Part shown: one piece after another, positions 56,460-64,000 of the stretch
Position numbering within the stretch: position 1 is the stretch's first letter
How the letters are laid out: each line of letters opens with the position of its first letter
Assembly: GCF_000499845.2 (NCBI RefSeq)
Contig: NC_023756.2
Span: forward strand, 33,107,406 to 33,171,405
DNA from: Phaseolus vulgaris
Lineage: Eukaryota > Streptophyta > Magnoliopsida > Fabales > Fabaceae
DNA: 64,000 nt
Direction: 5' to 3'
The notes under the pieces: model-generated
Seen by the model: the letters and a program-made list of their open reading frames with translations, nothing else
What the model was told of the DNA's origin: nothing
Database searches by the model: none
Program-made: the position numbers and the translations under genes

Positions 56460-56820
56460 ATTTGGCAACTTTTATTGCAATCATGTGATAAATATTAGCG
56501 GTTAAGTTGTTCAACAACCTAAAATATACTTGTCGCCAAAGACGATTGACAATAATGGAGGTAAAAGTTATAGACAAGCGTGTAATGAATCCAAGTATCA
56601 TACTCACAGAAAATGCATGATTAACAAAGAATTTTCCATCTTTATTTGATTCAACATTTTGTTCATGAGGTGGCTCCTTTACACCACACAATTTTGTCAA
56701 GTGACTTCCCACAAAGATTGGAATTATATTCATAATTTGAGGCATCAAAACTTTGTAGTTGAGTGCCAATTGGAATTTTCCCGGATAAATTATTATGAGA
56801 TAAATCCAACATGGTAAGCC
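56460..56820 (-). pseudogene. LRR receptor-like protein fragment, copy B
   Basis: Same content as copy A: LRR end (DLSHNNLSGKIPIGTQLQSF) in one frame, then a one-base shift, then PPHEQN, the membrane segment (SMILGFITRL) and NRLWRQVYFRLLNN. The frameshift lies near 56695 in a TTTTG run. A 140-codon frame is open across the region, but its first part is out of the original frame. It lacks the extracellular repeats and has no start of its own. Confidence 0.75.
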
Positions 56821-56840
56821 CAAAATCATGAGAGAGATTC

Positions 56841-57044
56841 AAAATGATGCTGAGAAAATGCCCAAATCATGTGTTTGAAGAAATTGCTCAATTGAGCATC
56901 TTCCATAATGGTCTCAAATCTGATACCAATATGCTTTTAGACGTTGTAGCTGGTGGTACAATGATGACAGTTGATGTAGGGCAAACAACATATATTATTG
57001 ATGCATTGACATCAACATATTATCAAGCCCAAAATGATAGATAA
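56841..57044 (+). pseudogene. Gypsy gag fragment, copy B
   Basis: 66-codon frame with LRKCPNH, IFHNGLKSDTNMLLD and GGTMM, near-identical to 28462-28665. Part of the duplicated composite. Confidence 0.7.
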
Positions 57045-57082
57045 ATTGAGCGAAAGAAGGCACTACAAGAATTTTTTTATTT

Positions 57083-57190
57083 ACATGTTGATTATTACAT
57101 ACGGATCCAGATTCGTATGTAAAGTGAGCATTACATATGATTATTACATACGGATCCAGATTTGTATGTAAAGTGAGCATTACATATCGA
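57083..57190 (+). repeat. Tandem duplication of about 49 bp
   Basis: TGATTATTACATACGGATCC to GTGAGCATTACATA occurs twice in a row. The homologous place in the first composite (28700-28760) has a single copy, so the duplication is later. Confidence 0.85.
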
Positions 57191-57198
57191 TATTTAGG

Positions 57199-57839
57199 GA
57201 GCAATCTAATATGAAAAAATATTTTTCTTACTAAATTTTTTTTATTTATAACTTTTTTTAAAGAAATATTTAGTTATGTTAGTTTGATTGAAAAGAATGT
57301 ATGAGGATTTATATTGATGGTAAAACTCTATATCTTATATACTAAAACTAATTTAAAAGCTAAAATTGAGAGCGTTAAGTAAAGTAAATGTTGAAACTCT
57401 GTAGTTCATAATGATAAAGCATAAGCCTAATAGTTACTTCTGTCTGCAAAGCTAACTGCACTCTTAATATTTTACCCTCTAGACAAACCAAAATTTCCAC
57501 AAACAAATTACCAACTTTATATATTTTGCTTCATCAAGAAAATAAATATTCTAGTTTATTATATTTCCATGCCAAAGGAAGAAAAAAAGCAAAGGAAGAA
57601 TAGAAGAGGAAAATAAGAAAGGTAAGGAGCGAATATACAAATAACTAAATGGTGTTTTAGGGTAAACAAGGTTAATGTGAGATGAGAGATGTGTGCATGA
57701 GATAGTGATGTGAGCTTTCTGAGTGTGATAATTTTGATTTGTTTTCTTTTTGCTTTTAACCTTTTATCTGCCGACAAAAAACCAAGGGCCATATTAATAA
57801 AGGGTGCCCTCAGACAAAGGTTGAGTTCTAACTTGGAAC
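57199..57839. other. AT-rich intergenic DNA
   Basis: No recognisable gene or element. Confidence 0.5.
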
Positions 57840-57960
57840 TCCAATTTTGGCTCTCACTCTATATATCTCTATCTCTCTATTTCTTCTCTTTCACTCCCCT
57901 CTCTTATTGCTTCAAAATTACACACTCTTAAGTTCTAGCCTCATGAACTTAAGAGTAATG
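57840..57960 (+). promoter_or_regulatory. Pyrimidine-rich, TATA-containing stretch with a hairpin
   Basis: CTCTATATATCTC is followed by about 60 bp of TCTCTCT-type sequence, like a plant core promoter and 5' leader. It ends in a perfect 12-bp inverted repeat, ACTCTTAAGTTC / GAACTTAAGAGT (57924-57935, 57945-57956; 9-nt loop). No open frame of recognisable content follows, so a gene cannot be claimed. Confidence 0.3.
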
Positions 57961-60900
57961 AGTATATGTATATAGTAGTGATGAAATTATTAGCCAATAT
58001 AACACCGTTCTATGAGTAGTGATATATAAGAATTATCAAACAAAACTATCATATCATATCACAATGGTGTGAAATCAGTTTTGACTTGTAAAGTGATTTT
58101 CAACTCAAAATATTTGTGATCACAAAGTACCTACGAAGCTTAAAGGAAAGTTTTAGACCAGTTGTACTCTATGGAAGTGATTGTGATCATATTGCTCAAT
58201 GACCATTTGTACTCTATAGAAGTGAGTGTTATCACATTGCTCTATGACTTATTATATACTCTATGGAAGAAAATGTTGGAGTTTAAAGCCTCAAAGAGGA
58301 AACTATGGAATGACAATATAATGATTAATGTAAACTAAATACACTTTAGATTTTCTCAAATTATTAATTAAATTCTCAGCAGAAAAAAGTATCAGTTCAA
58401 TAACACTGAAAGTCCCCTTTCCATGATCATTGACAAGGAAAACAGAACCCAAAAAGCAAGGCATCGCTGGTTCCTGGAACGGGAGTCACTCTCCATTGCT
58501 CGAATAGAAACAAACCTGAAAAAAAAACTAGGAACACATACATCATCATATTTACGAGTACTGATAGCAACTACTTACAATGGACAAATAAAGCTAAACA
58601 GAGGCCTGCACGTGCAAGAAAAACAAAACAGACACAAACGTAAGACAATAAGAACTAAGAAAATTGAAATAGAAGGGTTACATTTGGTTGATCATAGCTA
58701 AATTTTGAAATAACTGGTAATGATAAGCACGAGTTGCCACTCCAGAGCTTGTTTATTATTTTTTACATAAAAACAAAAGAAAATAGGAAGAGGAGGAAGA
58801 GAGATGCGTGATGAAAGGGAGAAATGTGGAGCTCCAGAGTGAGAAACCAAAATGAATCATTAAAATTTGTACAAAACTTTTAGAAGAAAAGGTTAGTAAA
58901 TGGAACAAAAGAAAGGTTCATGTAGCAATGCGGCTGCAGAGACAAAAAGAGGCAAGAGAAAAAAAGAAAAGAAAAACAAAAGTTCATTGAATCCAACTAA
59001 TCTATATGATATCAAAACCAAAAATCCCGTGGGATTCAGATTCAATCATCCACCAATTCTAGATTTCAATTCGCCTTTTGCTAGACCAAGTTTTGAACAG
59101 AAAGGATTCGAATATTGTCATGGAAGAAATAGGTGGAAGAAAAAAAAAGGGACGTTACCAGCTCCCTGCCAAGTTGAACAGCAGCTTCTAGATAGGTGAC
59201 TATTTGTGTAATCTATTTTGATCCATGTGGACATACTATCATATACCCTCCCCTCTCAAACTCACATCCCAACCATTCTCCATCCAATCATTAATTTATA
59301 CAATAATAAATATCTTATATTAACTCCCATATATTACATGCATGCCTTTTTCTAGTTTATATACTTCAACTTATAACAACATACTTATTTATATTAAAAT
59401 TACCACATGTCATGTATAAAAAATTAAGCACACTAAAAAGCTCCTGTCATAACTCGAGACTCCACCAACTCAGTGGGCGATCTACCATCGACCACCGCAG
59501 CGGCAGCGGCAACCAGCACTAGGGTTGACGTTCAAGTTGTGGCAGGTGCCCTTTCTCATACCTCCTGCTTCAAGCTCCAATGTTTCACCATCTCTGTCCC
59601 TTTCCAAATGATCAAACATATTTTCGGTATCTGAATGAACTAGTTAATATATATTTTCTATTATTTGGTTGGTATATTAAAAAAAAAAATCACCTACAAG
59701 GCAAACACATTCTATACAAACCTAGAATACCAGCCCACATAGCTACCAAAAACCATCCCACACAGCAACTAAAACCAGAACTCCAACCATCCCAACCAGC
59801 AGCTACAAAATACCAAAAACAGGACAATATACACCCCATACCAGAAGCATTGTTGAAACCTACTGCAATTCAATATCCTTCACTGACTAACTTTGGTCTT
59901 CCCCTTCAGTCAGCTTTTGGTCTTCCATCATCTCCATCCATCCATAATACCTTCACATCACCTTAAACACAAATAGATACCTTGCATATATAATGTGTTA
60001 CATAATGTTTTTAGCAATCGTGGCTGACCTAAAATCTCACACTAACTATCTACTAAACTCCTCATACCACTAAGTTAACCCTAATGGGTTTTGACATTTG
60101 AATTTTTATCCTCTTAAAGTTGAATTTCCGTTCAAGGTCTGCTGCATATGTACAATATCCATGCTTTCGTAAAGAACATTTTAGTACTTAACATATAAAT
60201 CTTAAGCTTTTGAGATATGTGTTGTAGCATTACGTAAATATGTGGAGATAAACCGAAAACAAATGTATGAAAACATATAACTGATCAATTCAACCAATGT
60301 ATGAAAATATTTAATTGTGATGTATGACAGCGTAATTTTTATTTTTCATAATCACCCAATTATGAAGTTAATCAAATTTAAATTAAAAAATAGTGAATAA
60401 TACAGAAAAGTACCAAACTTAATTACTAGTTATGAAAGATTAAAAAGATTGATAACAAAGCTAATTACAGATGACTATTAATGGCCTTACAACAAGTATA
60501 TCAGGTAATTTGATAAATGTTTTATCTTCAAAACTATATTGCAGAGACAAACCTTACTTGTTCTCCCACTATTAACGACTCACTAATTTTAACCTCATGA
60601 AACAGAACCACGAGAAAATGGCTATCTAATTTTCAGAATAAAAAAGGAATCTAATTGTCTAGACTAACTTTTCTTTTCTTTTTTTTATTTTCAGTAAATC
60701 ATTTCCTAAAATCTTTTGTCCATTCTATTGATATCATAAATACTTTTCCAATATTCATTGCATAGATGTGCTGCTAATTTCCGTAAAGAAGGATCTTTGT
60801 AATTGTCAATTTGGTCCATAACAGGTAATGAAGGAAAGGTTCGTAACTAAAAAATTTCTATATTCTGAAATCAAACAAATCCTTTATTTCACCTCCTCTC

Positions 60901-61189
60901 TTCATTTTAGCCTAGCTCAATGCTTTTTATAGACTTAACCTTAAACTAAATGACCCCAGTGACTAAGTCTCTTTTTGAATAATTAGGCAAAATAACGATA
61001 CAACAACTTCGGTGAGAAAGGGTAAAGCATTAAGTCAGCGCTCAAACCACAATAGCGATGGACAGATGACAACCATTGCCACTCCTAGGGTTACACAAAT
61101 CAACATCATAATTGTAATAAGAAAAAGCAAGTATATGGGAAACCTACATCAAGAACCTAGGGTTACTCATTAACGGTCGTCAAAGAAGA
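57961..61189. other. Intergenic region without recognised genes
   Basis: Mostly AT-rich. A direct repeat of about 50 bp (TGTACTCTATGGAAGTGA to CATATTGCTCAATGACC) occurs 2.4 times at about 58160-58270. A more GC-rich patch at about 59450-59560 and a Pro/Gln-rich frame at 59580-59966 (ATKYQKQDNIHP, NFGLPLQSAFGLP) could be eroded exons, but I recognise no family. Two Lys-rich frames at 58423-58701 and 58900-59199 also lack recognisable content. Confidence 0.45.
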
Positions 61190-61340
61190 AGAAGGAATGC
61201 AGGAAGAAATGCGAAACTCACCGTTCACGGTCGCACGTTCACGGTCTAAGCACGGTCATGGTCAAAGAAGAAGAAGGAGTGGAGGATGAATGTTCACAGT
61301 TACACGTTCACGGTCAAGCACGGTCACCGTCACGGAGTTT
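61190..61340 (+). repeat. Short CACGGTC repeats
   Basis: TTCACGGTCGCACGTTCACGG and related TCACGGTCAAGCACGGTCA units occur about nine times, with AAGAAGAAGAAGGAGTGGAGG purine tracts between. A small frame across them only translates the repeats. Confidence 0.7.
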
Positions 61341-61479
61341 TGTGGAGTGGACGAAGAAGAAGAAGAAGGAGTGGAGGAAGAAATGTTCGCTCAGCAGTTT
61401 TGTGGGCTCTGCTCATATTCTAGTTCAACACCTTTCAACAACTAGAATTTTTTAAATAAATTAATTATAATTTTATTAT

Positions 61480-61871
61480 TTTTAATTTTAAAATCATAGC
61501 GTGGGTTGAACCTTCAAAACGTTTAAGTAGAGGGGACTTAGCTTCAAAGGCATAGCGGGGACTTAGCTTCAAAGGCATAGCGTGGACTAAACCTTCAAAA
61601 ATTTAAAATTTTATTATTATAAATTTTTTTATTTTTTTTTAAGTTTGCATCCGTTTTGCGTGGGTTTGGTCGACGAAAAATGCGTCCACATTTGGCCCCC
61701 AAAAATGTGTGGAAACTAATTATTTTTTTCTTGTAATGTGTGGATTTTTTGTGTGTTTGACAGACACTATTTATTTTAATTTTTTTTTTCTTCATTTTGT
61801 GTAGGCTTAACCTACGCAAATAGTGTGACTCACGCTTTCTATTGCAGCTAAATCTTATTATTCTTGTAGTG
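61480..61871 (-). mobile_element. CACTA-like terminus
   Basis: The right end is TTATTATTCTTGTAGTG, reverse complement CACTACAAGAATAATAA, at 61855-61871. Just inside are AGCGTGGG and TGCGTAGG/TAACCTACGCA repeats. The partner end is not identified: 57061 shares only the common CACTACAAGAA core and its flank does not match. The left boundary is approximate. Confidence 0.45.
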
Positions 61872-62912
61872 TTTTGTTTTATAGAATTTCAATTATGAGA
61901 CATCGTTCTTTAGTTACAAGCAACACAAAGCAAGGCTTGATATATATTACTGTAGTGTGAACATGTTTGGTTACAAAGATATTGATATCATTTATTGTAT
62001 ATCCTTGGTATATTTCATTTATTGTATTTCAATAACATATATAGCGATTAATCCCCTTCTTATCACATTCCACTTCAACATATCAGTATCTAATCCAAAC
62101 TTTTGATGATTATATCATTTTTGGAAACACTATGAAATAAAATGAATATAAATTCTTGTATTTTGGATGAGTGGTGGCTACATAGTAATCTATAATCACA
62201 TGCTTTGTTGTATGTTTTAGTGATGAATTAATGGTCTATGTGCTATGTGTAGGCGAGAAGTTCTGAATTTTAAATGATGTGTTGTGTATGTAATTCCTAT
62301 ATCAGTGTGCGGGTAATACATGTCAATGTAATATAAATCTTTTATTCAGAAAATATTTATATCAAGTTTATGATATAGGTAGTGGGGCTGGTCATGGTAT
62401 GTATGGTATGGTATGACTATTTTTTTCCACTAGTATACCACCTTCATGCAATCCTAGCTTGCATTGCTATGACTTTTTTGTTTTGTATTTTAGGTTGGCT
62501 AAAATGAGTGGAAGAAATTGTGAGGTACTGGTGTATGGAGAATGATAATGAAGCTTAAGAGATATGAGGCCAACTCCTAAGAAGTTCTAAGCTAGACACA
62601 AAACTAATGCTAGCAAAGAGTGAGCTAAGAGACTAGTTGAGGCTGAAATTTTGACAGCAATTCAATAGTCTATTCAAAGCTAATTTACAAGGGGGCTAGC
62701 ACTTGCATATACAGTGCCATGGGCAGCCAAGGTGCAAGCTTTAACCCTAAAAACTCTCCACTCATAGAAGGACAAGTGACTCTCTCTAATTGGAGCAAAT
62801 CCTCTCAAATTAGAGGTTGACAAGTGTCCTCCTCTAATTGGAGATAATCCTCATATTTACTTGTGAAATGAATAATATAGTCAAAGAGAACATAGAAAAG
62901 AAAGATCTTGCG
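61872..62912. other. Intergenic region
   Basis: No recognised gene. A GGTATGTATGGTATGGTATG microsatellite lies near 62395-62415. Confidence 0.5.
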
Positions 62913-63304
62913 TTGACCAAGAAGCTTTGATGAATCCAATGTGTCATGATGATTTGAAGTTGTGTATGTATGTTTAGGTATGTTTGTTTAAGACAAAAAA
63001 GGGGAGAATATTTAGCTATGTTTGTTGAATATTTTTATTGTTTTTGCATAATTTTGTTTGGTTTATGGTTTACTGTTGCAAAAAATTTATTTTTGAAAAT
63101 TTGGGTTGATTATCTTGCTATTTTGCACATTGTTGTATATTATGGATTGCTTGGTCTTTCCTTTGTTGTTGGATTTCTTTTGTCAAAATCTACAACACAA
63201 CACAAAGATTTGTCTTAATTAAATAGTGGAAGATTATTGACCAAGAAGCTTTGATGAATCCAATTTGTCATGATGGTTTGAAGTTGTATGTGTATGTTTA
63301 GGTA
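62913..63304 (+). repeat. Pair of 68-bp direct repeats around 256 bp
   Basis: TTGACCAAGAAGCTTTGATG to GTATGTTTAGGTA occurs at 62913-62980 and 63237-63304 with a few changes. The sequence between is T-rich with AAAAAAGGGGAGAAT (a polypurine-like tract) near 62994-63008. It may be remains of an LTR element, but no other hallmark is visible. Confidence 0.55.
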
Positions 63305-63568
63305 GATTTTGATGTATAACTTTGCATTATATTATGATCCAAGTCACTTCACAAGCTATCTCCTTGAAATATTTTGTTTTCTACCGCTGTATTTTTTAAT
63401 CAGTTGATTGAAATTTTAATCGGTTAAAATTACTTATATTAAAGTTTGATGACTATAGTAAGTATTTTAACCGATTGATTTATCCTATAACAGATTGAAA
63501 GTACTTAAATTTTTTAAAGATTTAAAAATGTTTTGTTTTCTATGTTGTCTTTTCTATTACTTGAAATA

Positions 63569-64000
63569 TGTCCCGACTAGTCCTTGGTCATCGACTCAGA
63601 GACTGACCTCAGACATCGCGCACTGATGCATGGTAATGAAAGGGGGTCGCTTAAGGTGGGCCCCAGACGCACTTACCAGGAGGATGGTTAGTCTTTGACA
63701 TTGCTACCCTAAGCCTGATGTCAGAGATCGACACCAGACCTCACCAGTAGAGGGAGAAGATCGGACATCGGCCGTCAGGATGAAGTGAAAGCCCCGTTAG
63801 ACGGGCCCTAGAAATTCGTTAAGATAACAGTTAAAGACGAGAGATGTATGGGAAGCCTGAGGCATGAGGGATCCATGCATGTGGGATGTATGACGCGTGA
63901 AGGCGTAGCATCATGGGTAATCCCAGGAGGCGTAAGGGTCCCGCTGAATTAGGGTTCCCAGGGAAGTAGCATGCATAGCACGTGGATACTTAGGGCACCC
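63569..64000 (+). mobile_element. Start of a GC-rich Tat-like LTR, cut by window edge
   Basis: Base composition changes abruptly at TGTCCCGACTAGTCCTTGGTC (63569). It shares the general style of the Tat LTRs here (CATGCATAGCACGTGGATAC followed by TTAGGGCACCC, compare 34660-34710). No coding sequence is reached before the window ends. Confidence 0.55.

Larger units (their letters stand above)
56083..57198. repeat. Second copy of the TRIM/CACTA/RLP/gag composite
   Basis: It aligns with 27697-28764 throughout: the TRIM tail and second LTR (CGACGTAAGGGGGGTGTG, 56098 on), the CACTA right part to about 56453 (its TIR lost ATA, reading CTTGTGTG), the receptor fragment, the gag fragment and the CACTACAAGAATTTTT end at 57061. 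Only the part right of the first TRIM LTR is present, and the CACTA left end is missing. It derives from the same composite as 27697-28764 by duplication. Confidence 0.85.

Noticed and set aside
58423..59966. Possible gene with three short exons
   Set aside because: The frames have biased composition and no recognisable domain, and I could not find a consistent set of splice sites joining them.
57061..61871. One large CACTA element from 57061 to 61871
   Set aside because: Only the generic CACTACAAGAA core is shared, the 3-bp flanks differ (AGG and TTT), and the subterminal repeats are of different types.

Overview
This is a plant nuclear window made almost entirely of transposable elements, old and young. 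I found no intact single-copy host gene in 64 kb. The element families suggest a legume, probably of the bean/cowpea/soybean group: a SIRE/Maximus-type Ty1/copia with an extra ORF after pol, Tat-lineage Ty3/gypsy elements with two RNase H domains and an antisense ORF, and L1-type LINEs ending in GCTGATAAAA. That taxonomic call is inference from element style. No marker gene supports it.

Layout. 1-5110: an AT-rich tandem array (AATATTTAAT-type units) split by a complete-looking non-autonomous Helitron (445-3236; 5' TC, 3' hairpin plus CTAG, A|T target). 5111-7300: decayed sequence and a minus-strand LTR-element remnant with a Gln/Ala-rich coding tail. 7300-10983: an L1-type LINE that keeps ORF1, the endonuclease and the last 56 codons of ORF2 but has lost most of the reverse transcriptase. 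11325-26531: a minus-strand SIRE-like copia with AAAAG target duplications. A plus-strand gypsy derivative (19152-24219, CTTCT target duplications, 654-bp LTRs) is nested in its gag gene. 26950-28078: a non-autonomous CACTA element carrying a TRIM-like insertion, next to a captured LRR receptor-like-protein fragment and a gypsy gag fragment. 29500-34150: diverged LTR copies and two minus-strand solo LTRs. 34152-34435: a second Helitron 5' end, also preceded by AT-rich repeats.

34436-55090: Tat-lineage gypsy elements. Element 1 (34436-42023) has several frameshifts and stops. Element 2 (42024-52986) has an almost continuous Gag-Pol frame plus a two-exon antisense ORF (52412-50090). A fragment of a third element lies in opposite orientation (52987-55090). 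55180-57198: another copy of the minus-strand LTR remnant seen near 6500, followed by a second copy of the TRIM/CACTA/receptor-fragment/gag composite of 27697-28764. 57199-63568: AT-rich intergenic DNA with short repeats, a CACTA-like terminus at 61871 and a 12-bp perfect hairpin. 63569-64000: the start of another GC-richer LTR running off the window.

How the parts relate. The sequence records successive insertions. The nested gypsy LTRs differ at about 0.6% of sites and those of its copia host at about 2%, so the nesting order and LTR ages agree. The young gypsy derivative encodes no RT or RNase H, and its integrase remnant has lost catalytic residues, so its insertion must have depended on proteins supplied in trans.
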